Part shown: piece by piece, positions 25,698-33,714 of the stretch
How positions within the stretch are numbered: position 1 is the first letter of the stretch
Layout of the letters: the number at the start of each line of letters is the position of its first letter
NCBI GenBank assembly: GCA_020161135.1
Contig: JAIUOB010000005.1
Location: 496,001-560,000, forward strand
DNA: 64,000 bases
From: Gemmatimonadota bacterium
GTDB lineage: Bacteria; Gemmatimonadota; Gemmatimonadetes; Gemmatimonadales; Gemmatimonadaceae
Direction of reading: 5' to 3'
Notes under the pieces: model-generated
Database searches by the model: none
The model's input: the letters and a program-made list of their open reading frames with translations, nothing else
Told to the model about the DNA's origin: nothing
Made by a program: the position numbers and the translations under genes

Positions 25698-28007
25698 ATG
25701 CGCAATATGCCTCGGCCCCGATCCGCCGCGCGACTCCACTGGAGCTGGCGCGCGCTCTCCATCAGGCTCTTCATCACGCTGGCGTGCACGCTCGCCAGCT
25801 TTGCGCCGTCGCGCGCGTGGGCGGCACCGGTCGCCCGACGCGAGCCCGCGGTCATCGGCCTCGTCACCGACTCCGCGGGTGTGCCGCTCGGCAATGTGCA
25901 GGTGGTGGTCAGCGGCGTGAATCGCAGCGCCCTCACGGACGACCGCGGCGCGTTCACGTTCCGTGGCCTGCCTGCCGGCACCTACCACCTCGACCTCGTG
26001 CGTATCGGCTACGCCGCCGCGCACGCCGTGGTCGTGGTGCCCACCGACGGCGCCGAGGTGCGTGTGACCATCGTCATGCGGGTCGCCACGGTGCGACTCT
26101 CGAGCGTGAGCGTCACCGCCACACCCACGGGCACCGATCCGCTGGACGTCACGCAGGCCACCGTGCAGCTCTCGGGCAAGGAGCTGCAGCGTTCGCTCAG
26201 TACGTCCATCGGCCTCACGCTCGCGAAGGAGCCGGGCATGGCCAGCCGCTTCAACGGCCCCATGGCGGCGACGCCGGTCATTCGCGGACTCACCGGCGAG
26301 CGCGTGCTGGTGTTGCAGGACGGCGATCGCGCGGGTGACCTGTCGTCGGCTGCGGCCGACCACATGAACGCCGTCGACCCCAGCAGCGCCGAACGCATCG
26401 AGGTGATTCGCGGCCCCGCGTCGCTGCTGTACGGCAACAATGCGCTGGGTGGCGTGGTCAACGTCATCTCGAACGACATTCCCACGAGCATCCCGGCACG
26501 CCTGGGCGGCTTCGCCATCGGGCAGGGTGAATCGGCCACGCCCGGCGGCGTGCTCGGCGCCGGTGTGACGGTGCCGCTGGGTGCGCGACTCGCGCTCACG
26601 GCGCGTGGCAACGCGCGCGCCTTCGCCGACTCACGCGTGGGTGGCGGTGCGCGGCAGGACAACACCTCGGGAGACACACAGTCGGCAACGCTTGGCCTGG
26701 GCTACGTCGGTGAGCACCTGACCATCGGCGGTGTGGCGCGCCAGATGGACTTCGCGTACGGCTTGCCGCACGAGGAAGGCAGTGAGGCGATCCGGCTCGA
26801 CGGCGTGCGTCGCAGCGGCACGTTGCAGGCGACGATTCACACGGGGCTCGCCGCACTGCCAAGCCTGCGCATCGATCAGTCGGTGCAGGCGTACCGTCAC
26901 CGCGAGATCGAGGAGGATGGTGCCATCGGCACGCGGTTCGCCCTCAATACGCAGACCACCAACATCAGCGCGCGTACGCAGCTCGGTCGCGTCACCGGGG
27001 CGATCGGCGTGCAGGGACTCTTCCGCCAGTACACGCCCACCGGCGAGGAGGCGTTCACGCCGGCGGCCAACAACGACAATGTGGCGGTGTACGCGTATCA
27101 GGAGCTGCCATTGGGGGCGGCCGCGCTCGAGTCGCATGCCCCGCGCCTGCAGGTCGGCGCCCGCTTCGACCGGTTCGGCATCCGCACCTCGCCGGGTGAC
27201 GAGGCCGCGCGGTTCGGGTCGGCGCAGTCGCGCACATTCAACAACGTGGCGGCGTCGCTCGGTCTCTCGATTCCCGTGTCGACGGGGGTGTCGCTCACCG
27301 CGAACGCGTCGCGCGGCTTTCGTGCGCCGGCCGTCGAGGAGCTGTACGCCAACGGCTTTCACGCGGCGGTCGGCACGTTCGATGTCGGCAACCCGGATCT
27401 CCGGGCCGAACGGGCCACGGGCATCGAGGCCGGTATCCGCGCGCAGACGGCGCATGTCTTCGCGCAGGCGGGCACCTATCTCAATCGCATCGACGACTAC
27501 ATCACGCCGGTGGCCACGGGCACCGCGAACGTCGACGGCGAGCTCGTGCCCAAGGTCGGCTTCACCGGCCGCGCAGCGCAGCTCGCGGGCGTCGAGGGAC
27601 AGGTCGAGACGAAGCTCGTGCATCACCTCGTGGGCGGTCTCATGGGCGACTACACGCGGGCCTCCATTCGCGGCAGTGACGAGGTGCTGCCCTTCATCCC
27701 CGCCGGCCGCCTGGGCGTGTCCCTCCGCTACGACAACGGTCGCCTCGCCGCCGGCGGCGACGTGCGTCGGGTCTTCCGTCAGGATCGCGTCACCGACGAC
27801 GCGCTGGATGTGCCGACGGATGCGTACACGCTCCTCGACCTCAGCGCGTCATACCTGCTCACCGTCCGGGGCAAGCAGGTGCACGCCATCACCCTGCGCG
27901 TCGACAACGCACTCGACGAGGCCTACCGCGACGCGACGAGTCGCATCAAGCGCTTCGCGCTCAACCCCGGGCGCAACATCGCCCTGGTGTACAAGGTGCT
28001 CTACTGA
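25698..28007 (+). CDS. TonB-dependent receptor, ZnuD-like
   Basis: 769 residues. Signal peptide with a long basic start (RNMPRPRSAARLHWSWR) and cleavage near SRAWAA; CarboxypepD_reg-like domain about 52-130 (VIGLVTDSAGVPLGNVQVV); plug about 150-260 with VIRGLTGERVLVLQDGDR and ERIEVIRGPASLLYGNNALG; barrel to the C-terminus, NPGRNIALVYKVLY, ending in an aromatic residue. The plug wording resembles zinc/metal receptors of the ZnuD type, so metal uptake is a reasonable guess. No His-rich loop was seen to support zinc. Stop codon overlaps the 3' end of nfo by 7 bp. Confidence 0.9.
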   Translation: MRNMPRPRSAARLHWSWRALSIRLFITLACTLASFAPSRAWAAPVARREPAVIGLVTDSAGVPLGNVQVVVSGVNRSALTDDRGAFTFRGLPAGTYHLDLVRIGYAAAHAVVVVPTDGAEVRVTIVMRVATVRLSSVSVTATPTGTDPLDVTQATVQLSGKELQRSLSTSIGLTLAKEPGMASRFNGPMAATPVIRGLTGERVLVLQDGDRAGDLSSAAADHMNAVDPSSAERIEVIRGPASLLYGNNALGGVVNVISNDIPTSIPARLGGFAIGQGESATPGGVLGAGVTVPLGARLALTARGNARAFADSRVGGGARQDNTSGDTQSATLGLGYVGEHLTIGGVARQMDFAYGLPHEEGSEAIRLDGVRRSGTLQATIHTGLAALPSLRIDQSVQAYRHREIEEDGAIGTRFALNTQTTNISARTQLGRVTGAIGVQGLFRQYTPTGEEAFTPAANNDNVAVYAYQELPLGAAALESHAPRLQVGARFDRFGIRTSPGDEAARFGSAQSRTFNNVAASLGLSIPVSTGVSLTANASRGFRAPAVEELYANGFHAAVGTFDVGNPDLRAERATGIEAGIRAQTAHVFAQAGTYLNRIDDYITPVATGTANVDGELVPKVGFTGRAAQLAGVEGQVETKLVHHLVGGLMGDYTRASIRGSDEVLPFIPAGRLGVSLRYDNGRLAAGGDVRRVFRQDRVTDDALDVPTDAYTLLDLSASYLLTVRGKQVHAITLRVDNALDEAYRDATSRIKRFALNPGRNIALVYKVLY

Positions 28008-29014
28008 ACGTAGCCGCGCAGGCGCGCGAGCATGCGTCCATCGGTGACCGCCGGCGTGTCGCCCTTGGGCGTTTCGAGCACCTTCGGCACGCGCGCGAGG
28101 CGCTGGTCGTTCATGATGCGACGGAAGGCGTCCGCGCCGATCATGCCTTCGCCAATGAGGTCGTGCCGGTCGAGGTGTGAGCCCAGCTTGGCCTTCGAAT
28201 CGTTGAGGTGGATGCAGCCCAGCGACGCGAAGCCGAGTGTGTCCCCGAAGCGCGCCCACACGCCGTCGTAGTCACCGACAAGGTCGTAGCCGGCCGCCCA
28301 GATGTGCGCGGTGTCCAGGCACACACCGACCCGCGCTCGCAGCGGGGCCGGGATGCGCGCCAGCAGCGCGGCCATCTCATCGAAGGTGGAGCCGAGCACC
28401 GTGCCCTGTCCGGCGGTGAGTTCCATCAGCAGGCGCGTCGGGCCGGGCGTCTGCTCGAGTGCCGCGATGATCGCGTCCGCGTTGCGCGCCAGGCCACTCG
28501 CACGCTCGTCGAGGTAGTTGCCCGGGTGCGAGACCAGCGCGTCGAGTCCGAGCGCATCGCAGCGGCGCAGCTCTGCGCAGAAGCTCTCGAGGCTGCGCGC
28601 GCGCAGCTCCGGGTCCGGCGACGCGAGATTGATGAGATACGAATCGTGCGCGCAGACCCATCGGACGTGCGTCTGCGCCATCGCGGCCTTGAAGCGCGTC
28701 GCCTCGTCCTCCGTCACCTCACGCTCGGCCCATCGGTTGGCCTGCTTCGTGAAGATCTGCGCCGCGGTCGCGCTGATCTCGCGCGCGCGTGCCGCGGCCT
28801 CCCAACTGCCTCCCGCCACGGACACATGCGCGCCGAGTGGTCCGCGGTCTGCGGTCCAGTCGCCGGCGTCGACCTCGATGGGAGCGTCGATGGGTGGAGC
28901 CTTCGGTGACGGCGCCTTGCGCGTCGACGGCTTCTTCACGGGCGTCGCGCGAGCCGAGGTCTTCGTGGCGTTCGTTTCGTCGAGACCGCTGGTCGGGCGC
29001 TTCTTGGCGGGCAT
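28001..29014 (-). CDS. nfo: endonuclease IV (AP endonuclease)
   Basis: 337 residues; cleaves DNA 5' of abasic sites during base excision repair using three zinc ions. TIM-barrel motifs: LGAHVSVAGG near 61, SHPGNYLD near 164, LMELTAGQG near 197, GVCLDTAHIWAAGYD near 230 and HLNDSKAKLGSHLDRH near 267. A ~57-residue N-terminal tail rich in Lys, Thr, Pro and Ala (AKKRPTSG, VKKPSTRKAPSPKAPP) precedes the barrel; E. coli Nfo (285 residues) lacks it. Last gene of the run from 36.7 kb, separated from the envC-like gene by 35 bp. Confidence 0.93.
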   Translation of the reverse strand: MPAKKRPTSGLDETNATKTSARATPVKKPSTRKAPSPKAPPIDAPIEVDAGDWTADRGPLGAHVSVAGGSWEAAARAREISATAAQIFTKQANRWAEREVTEDEATRFKAAMAQTHVRWVCAHDSYLINLASPDPELRARSLESFCAELRRCDALGLDALVSHPGNYLDERASGLARNADAIIAALEQTPGPTRLLMELTAGQGTVLGSTFDEMAALLARIPAPLRARVGVCLDTAHIWAAGYDLVGDYDGVWARFGDTLGFASLGCIHLNDSKAKLGSHLDRHDLIGEGMIGADAFRRIMNDQRLARVPKVLETPKGDTPAVTDGRMLARLRGYVQ

Positions 29015-29049
29015 GGTGCAGAGAGAATGAGGCAGGGAAGAGCGTACGC

Positions 29050-30285
29050 TCACCGACGCGCGCGCAGCCACTCGAGCGGATCCACGGCGCGCCCCTTGGG
29101 ACGCACTTCGAAGTGCAGGTGCGGTGGCATGTCCGGGTCGACCGCACCCACGGTGCCCAGGACCTGCCCCTTGGTGACCTGCTGGCCGAGCCTCACGTCG
29201 ATGCGCGCGAGCGATGCATACATCGAGTAGTCACCGCCACCATGCTGGACGATCACCGTACGCCCGTACGTGCCCACGAGGTCGGCGAGCACCACCTCAC
29301 CCGCGGCGATCGTCTTGACGGGGGTGCCGAGCGGCGCCCCGATCCCCATGCCGTTCCAGCGAATCGTCGTGTTGTTCGGATTGATGACGCGGCCAAAGCT
29401 GTAGATCACCGCGCCGTCCACCGGCCAGTCGAGCTTGCCCAGGTCGGCCGTGCGAATCGACGACGGAGCGGCTGGACGCGCATTGGGCGCCATCTCGGCG
29501 CGACGCCGCGCCGTTTCGAGGGCCGCAATGGCGTTGGCAATGCGGGACTCGTCACGCGTGATCTGGCTGAGCCGCTCGCGGGTCTGCGCCGTGGAGCGCT
29601 GCACCTGCGTGAGGCGCTGCTGGCGCTGGCGCTCGAGACTTGCGAGCCGTTCGGCCTCCCGCTCCTTCTCGCGCCGATTGCGACCGACCTCGTCCTGCAG
29701 GCGTACGAGCAGCAGCCGTTGGCTCACGATCTGGTCGCGCAGCCCCTCGACGCGGCGCACCATGCCGCGGTCGTGCAGCGCGAGTTCGTGCAGGTACTTG
29801 TAGCGGGCGACCAGCCCGGCAAACGACTGCGCCGACAGCAGCGCTTCCACGTCGTACAGGCTGCCGCGCTTGTAGATCTCCACCATGCGGCGCTGCAGGC
29901 CGTCGCGCTTGTCCGCAAGTTCGCGCTCGGCGCGGGCCAGCCCCGTGCCGGCCTTCTCGACTTCCTCGTTGATCGTCTCGAGCTGCTTCTCCAGCGCGTC
30001 CACCAGACGCGCCGTGGTGCGTCGCTGCGCCTCGAGATTGTTCACCTCGTCCGCCAGCGTTCGCGCGCTGCGCTGCAGCGTCGACATGCGCGACTCGAGG
30101 TTGGCACGCTCACGACGCAGGCTGTCGAGCTCGGCCTGCTGCTGCCGCAGGCGCGCGTCGGTACTCGGCGGGGGTTGCTGCGCCGCGAGCGACGTCGCGC
30201 AGGCAACGGCGCACAGCGTCGCGGCCAAGGCGCGTCCCCGGCGCCGGCCGCCGTCCACCAGTGCGGACAGTCGCCGCACGATCAC
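29050..30285 (-). CDS. EnvC-like amidase activator (coiled coil plus degenerate LytM domain)
   Basis: 411 residues from a GTG inside the ftsX stop (GTGA). Signal peptide (ALAATLCAVACATSLAAQ), long coiled coil from about 42 to 260 (repeated Leu/Arg/Glu heptads) and a C-terminal LytM/M23 domain from about 295. The zinc residues are not all there: where HxGxD is expected the text is WNGMGI, and the later motif reads YASL instead of YxHL, though HLHFE is kept. Loss of the metal site is the rule in EnvC, which activates amidases when FtsEX pulls on its coiled coil. Directly after ftsE-ftsX, hence the assignment. Confidence 0.9.
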   Translation of the reverse strand: MIVRRLSALVDGGRRRGRALAATLCAVACATSLAAQQPPPSTDARLRQQQAELDSLRRERANLESRMSTLQRSARTLADEVNNLEAQRRTTARLVDALEKQLETINEEVEKAGTGLARAERELADKRDGLQRRMVEIYKRGSLYDVEALLSAQSFAGLVARYKYLHELALHDRGMVRRVEGLRDQIVSQRLLLVRLQDEVGRNRREKEREAERLASLERQRQQRLTQVQRSTAQTRERLSQITRDESRIANAIAALETARRRAEMAPNARPAAPSSIRTADLGKLDWPVDGAVIYSFGRVINPNNTTIRWNGMGIGAPLGTPVKTIAAGEVVLADLVGTYGRTVIVQHGGGDYSMYASLARIDVRLGQQVTKGQVLGTVGAVDPDMPPHLHFEVRPKGRAVDPLEWLRARR

Positions 30286-31142
30286 GCGTCGCGCCAGACG
30301 CGACGGAGGTGCCGCCCGACCGACAACCAGCTCGCGAGGCAGCCGAGCGCTCCGCCCACTGCAATGCCGCCGGCGATCTGCAGCGGCGTGAAGAACGCAC
30401 TCTCGAGCACCATGCGCGCCACGAGCTGCCGCGCGCCCCACGCGAGCCCCACCGCGAGCACGCCGCCGAGCAGTCCCTTCACGAGGCCGTCGAGTACGTA
30501 CGGGAGGCGCACGAAGCCGTTCGTGGCACCCACCAGCCGCATGATCTCGATCTCCTTCGCACGCGCGAGGATCGCCATGCGGATCGTCGATCCGATGATG
30601 ATGGCCGCGACGAACGCGAACACGGCCCCCAGCACCGAGCCCGCGATGCCCGCGACGGTGCGGATGCGATAGAGCTTCTCGACCCACTCGCGACCGTAGC
30701 GCACCTCGTCGACGATCGGGTAGGTCTGCAGGCGTCGGGAGATGGCCTGCACCGTCTCCGGATCGCGCTTGCCCGGTGCCAGTCGCAACTCGACGCTTCC
30801 GGGGAGCATCGCCCCCTCCATGACATCACGAAACTCCTCGAGCTCCGCGCGCGCGCGACGCAGCGCCGAGTCGGGCGTCACGTAGCCCACCTCGACGACC
30901 TCCGGAACCTTGGCGATCCCCCGCATGAGCTCATCGATGTCGGCATCCCGCGCGCCGTCCACGAGGAAGGCGCGGACCTCGACGCGATCCTCCACCAGGC
31001 GCAGCGCCTGCTGGATGTTGAGCGCCACCAGCCCGAACAAACCGAAGGCGAACAGGGAGAACGCGATCGTCACCACACCCAGGAGCCCGAGCAGCGGCGC
31101 GCGTCGGAAGGCGAGGAGGACCTCGCGCAGGGCGAGCCTCAT
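30282..31142 (-). CDS. ftsX: cell-division ABC-transporter-like membrane subunit
   Basis: 286 residues, four membrane helices: one near 22-45 (LLGLLGVVTIAFSLFAFGLFG), a ~120-residue periplasmic loop, then three near 170-195, 220-245 and 258-280. The order 1+loop+3 and EIEIMRLVGATNGFVRLPY are FtsX hallmarks. Works with FtsE to transmit ATP hydrolysis across the inner membrane to a periplasmic peptidoglycan hydrolase or activator. Overlaps ftsE (ATGA) and the envC-like gene (GTGA). Confidence 0.95.
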   Translation of the reverse strand: MRLALREVLLAFRRAPLLGLLGVVTIAFSLFAFGLFGLVALNIQQALRLVEDRVEVRAFLVDGARDADIDELMRGIAKVPEVVEVGYVTPDSALRRARAELEEFRDVMEGAMLPGSVELRLAPGKRDPETVQAISRRLQTYPIVDEVRYGREWVEKLYRIRTVAGIAGSVLGAVFAFVAAIIIGSTIRMAILARAKEIEIMRLVGATNGFVRLPYVLDGLVKGLLGGVLAVGLAWGARQLVARMVLESAFFTPLQIAGGIAVGGALGCLASWLSVGRHLRRVWRDA

Positions 31143-31882
31143 CGCCGCCCCCGCATGTCGGCCTTGAGCCGCGCCACGTCGGTCCCGTCGAACACCAGTG
31201 TCCCCTTGTCGAGCTCGAGGAAGCGCTGTCCCGCCCGCTCGATCATCGCGACATCGTGCGTGGCCATGAGCACTGCCGTGCCCCGTGCATTGATCTCGCG
31301 CAGCAGCAGGTAGATGGCGTGCGTCGCGCGTTCGTCCAGGTTGCCCGTGGGTTCGTCGGCGAGCAGCAGGAACGGGTCGTTGGCCAGCGCCCGCGCGATC
31401 GCCACGCGTTGCTGCTCGCCGCCGGACAGTTCATGCGGGAAGGCGGTGGCCTTGCTGGCGAGCCCCACCTGGGTGAGCAACCGTGCCACGCGCCCGCCGA
31501 TCTGGCTGTGCGGGGCGCCCGTCACCTCGAGCGCGAACGCGACGTTCTGTTCGGCCGTGCGGTCGGGGAGCAGCCGGAAGTCCTGGAAGACGATGCCCAG
31601 GCGGCGGCGCAGTTGCGGCACCTCGCGTCGCTTGATCGACTGGCTCGAGAAGCCCGACACGCGGACTTCGCCACTCGTCGGGCGCTCCTCCATCGAGAGC
31701 AGGCGCAACAGCGTCGACTTGCCGGCGCCGCTGTGCCCCACGAGGAACGCGAACTCCCCTTTCCGCATCTCGAACGAAATGCCGCGCAGGGCGTCACCGC
31801 CGCGCGCGTACGCCTTGCTCACGTTGGACACGCGCAGGATGCCGCCCGTCGCAGGCGCGCTGGTGCTTGCTCCGTCCGTCAT
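31139..31882 (-). CDS. ftsE: cell-division ATP-binding protein
   Basis: 247 residues, ABC ATPase. Walker A GHSGAGKSTLLR near 51, Q-loop VFQDFRLLPDRT, signature LSGGEQQRVAIARAL near 150, Walker B LLLADEPTGNLD and the switch His in ATHD. About 12 residues precede the usual start. Partner of FtsX. Its ATG overlaps the stop of the PLP-fold gene before it. Confidence 0.96.
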   Translation of the reverse strand: MTDGASTSAPATGGILRVSNVSKAYARGGDALRGISFEMRKGEFAFLVGHSGAGKSTLLRLLSMEERPTSGEVRVSGFSSQSIKRREVPQLRRRLGIVFQDFRLLPDRTAEQNVAFALEVTGAPHSQIGGRVARLLTQVGLASKATAFPHELSGGEQQRVAIARALANDPFLLLADEPTGNLDERATHAIYLLLREINARGTAVLMATHDVAMIERAGQRFLELDKGTLVFDGTDVARLKADMRGRR

Positions 31883-32811
31883 GCCACGCTCCGCGACAGC
31901 CAGCGCTCGAGCGTCGCGGCCTCCTCGACACCGGCATCGAGGCGCACGCGCCCCTCGGTGTCGAGGGCGCTGAGACGACTGCCCCCCGTCGCGCGAGTTT
32001 CGGCCGCCGCCACGAGCACGTCGTCACGCCGCGCCGCATCCACAAGGGCAAACGTGACGATGGTATGCCCGGCGACCGCGTGCACCTCTAGATCGTCGAG
32101 CGCGTGACGGATATCGCGCACGGCGCCCGTTGCTTCGGCGTGTGCGGCAAGCCAGGTCGCGGCGCGCGCCGCATTCGCCACCCGACGCGACAGTCGCGCG
32201 TCGAACGACCCGAGACTGCGCGTCACGGCGCCCACGGTCGTCGGTGTCGCGTGCGCCCCCCACCGCGCGGCGGTGGCCGCTACCTCGTCCACCACGGCCT
32301 CCGTGCTGCAAACGAGCCCCGCGTCGCACGCCTCGTCGTCGAGCAGCAGCAGGCGCGCGTCGTGCAACACCACGTCGGCGCCAAGCGCCGTGGCGCGGGC
32401 CAGGGGAGCCGGTGCCGCCGTCGCATCGATCACGAACGCGAGCCCGAGCTCCTGGGCCAGGGTGCGACAGGCGCGCAGGTCGACGGGATGCCCGTCCGCA
32501 CGCACCGGGCTCTCGGCATACACGACGCGCGTCGTGGGCGTCAGCGCACGACGCCAGGCGCGTGCTTCACGCGGGTCCACAAAGGTGACCGCGACGCCCA
32601 TCGCGGGCAGTTCGTGCGCCAGGAAGTCGCGAGCCTGCGCATCGAGCCAGTCGCTGGCGAGCAGGTGGTCGCCGGCGCGCAGGAGCGCCCGCAGGGTGCA
32701 GGCGCGGGCCGCCGCCCCCGTGGCCACGACCAGTGCCGCCTCCGTGCCCTCGAGCGCAGCGATCGCGGCGCTTGCCGCTGCGGCATGCGCTGCAGCGGCC
32801 GCGTCAGGCAC
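31879..32811 (-). CDS. MetB/MetY-fold protein lacking the PLP lysine
   Basis: 310 residues from GTG 32811, which overlaps the previous stop by 8 bp. It follows the cystathionine-synthase fold over its length: TGAAARACTLRALLRAGDH near 31, VTFVDP near 75, YAESPVRADGHPVDLRA near 98, VIDATAAP near 127 (PLP-ring Asp129 kept) and ALGADVVLHDARLLLLDDE near 142-160. The last segment aligns with GADIVLHSATKWIGG of the metY product in this window: the Schiff-base Lys falls on Leu154. The ~50 residues before the usual core are missing. Either a non-catalytic scaffold/sensor or a decaying gene; its intact frame and stop/start overlaps favour the first. Confidence 0.75.
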   Translation of the reverse strand: MPDAAAAAHAAAASAAIAALEGTEAALVVATGAAARACTLRALLRAGDHLLASDWLDAQARDFLAHELPAMGVAVTFVDPREARAWRRALTPTTRVVYAESPVRADGHPVDLRACRTLAQELGLAFVIDATAAPAPLARATALGADVVLHDARLLLLDDEACDAGLVCSTEAVVDEVAATAARWGAHATPTTVGAVTRSLGSFDARLSRRVANAARAATWLAAHAEATGAVRDIRHALDDLEVHAVAGHTIVTFALVDAARRDDVLVAAAETRATGGSRLSALDTEGRVRLDAGVEEAATLERWLSRSVA

Positions 32812-33148
32812 GGGTGCGCGAATCGGTGTCGACGCGGACGATGCGCACGAGCTCGGACGGCGCCGCACCAGCCACGTCGCGCAGCACCACACCGCCGCGG
32901 GGGAGCGACTCATCGAGCCGTAGTTCCGCGAGCTCCGACCGACGGTCCGAGATGACACGCACCAACTCGCCGTCGCTCACCAGCCGCACGATCGCATCAT
33001 CGGGGCGCATGCGCACCATCGGGCCACGCTCCGCATCACCGGCGCGCGTGGCGATGAAGCCCACCACCTGCAGCATCGGCGAGAAGCCGCTGAACATCCC
33101 GAGCTTCGCGCGCCCCCCCGGGGTGCCGGGGCCCATGTCTGCACTCAT
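32804..33148 (-). CDS. 114-residue protein resembling a molybdopterin-dinucleotide-binding (double-psi barrel) domain
   Basis: Residues ~40-100 (VRMRPDDAIVRLVSDGELV, ISDRRSELAELRLDESLPRGGVVL) match the pattern of the C-terminal domain of molybdopterin oxidoreductases (met-x-P-x-D-A, DGxxV, basic turn, PxGVVFL). It stands alone; no catalytic subunit is in the window. Resemblance is by motif only, so a double-psi barrel with some other ligand is equally likely. Lies inside the overlapping operon: ATGA with the gene before, 8-bp overlap with the gene after. Cytoplasmic; no signal sequence. Confidence 0.6.
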   Translation of the reverse strand: MSADMGPGTPGGRAKLGMFSGFSPMLQVVGFIATRAGDAERGPMVRMRPDDAIVRLVSDGELVRVISDRRSELAELRLDESLPRGGVVLRDVAGAAPSELVRIVRVDTDSRTRA

Positions 33149-33714
33149 GTCCGCTCCCGTGTCGGGGCCGTGACCGTTCCCGGCACGGCGTATGTCTCGC
33201 CGCGGCGCATGAGGAGACGGCGCCGCGCGAGCTGCTCCAGCCAGTGTGCGGCGCGCCCGGCATCGCTGTCGAGCCGCGCCGCCACGTCCGGCGCCGCGAC
33301 CGGTCCGTGCAGCCGCACCACGTCCCAGTGGCGTCGCTCGTCGTCACACACCTCGCCGAACAACTCGGCTTCACCATCGTACCAGGACACCAGCGCGAGG
33401 CCGTGCCGTTGCAGCACCGTCTCGATGGGGTCAAGATGCCCGTCGTGCAGGCCGCGGAAGGTCAGATACCCCGCCGGGCCGTCGTCGCTCGTGTAGCGCA
33501 GCAGCAACTTCGCGACGATCTCGTCGGCACACGAGAAGTCGAGCAGGTTGACTTGCGAGAAGTCGATCGTGGTCACCACGGGCGGTCCGAGCTCCGAGAC
33601 CTGGCGCTCGATGGCGGTGCGCACCGCCGCGCCCGTGGGCCGCGTGACCAGGTTCGAGTACAGGTCGCACACCGTGCCGCGCAGCACGCTTCCGACGTCG
33701 ATGAAGGCCGTCAT
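33145..33714 (-). CDS. STAS-like protein with C-terminal winged-helix-like part
   Basis: 189 residues. The middle holds VTTIDFSQVNLLDFSCADEI near 47-66, which has the form of a STAS/DUF4325 strand-helix. Residues ~130-180 (HWDVVRLHGPVAAPDVAARL ... LARRRLLMRRGETYAVP) read as a winged helix: helix, turn, helix and a basic beta-wing. That combination suggests a switch protein that may bind DNA. Overlaps the STAS-HATPase gene upstream by ATGA and the double-psi-barrel gene downstream, so it should be made with both. Confidence 0.65.
   Translation of the reverse strand: MTAFIDVGSVLRGTVCDLYSNLVTRPTGAAVRTAIERQVSELGPPVVTTIDFSQVNLLDFSCADEIVAKLLLRYTSDDGPAGYLTFRGLHDGHLDPIETVLQRHGLALVSWYDGEAELFGEVCDDERRHWDVVRLHGPVAAPDVAARLDSDAGRAAHWLEQLARRRLLMRRGETYAVPGTVTAPTRERT

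Noticed and set aside
29050..30285. Active M23 endopeptidase
   Set aside because: The HxGxD and YxHL zinc-site residues are replaced; position after ftsEX points to an EnvC-like activator.
31879..32811. Calling the lysine-less PLP-fold gene a pseudogene
   Set aside because: No frameshift or internal stop; overlaps on both sides are precise and composition matches the neighbours. Kept as a CDS with altered function.
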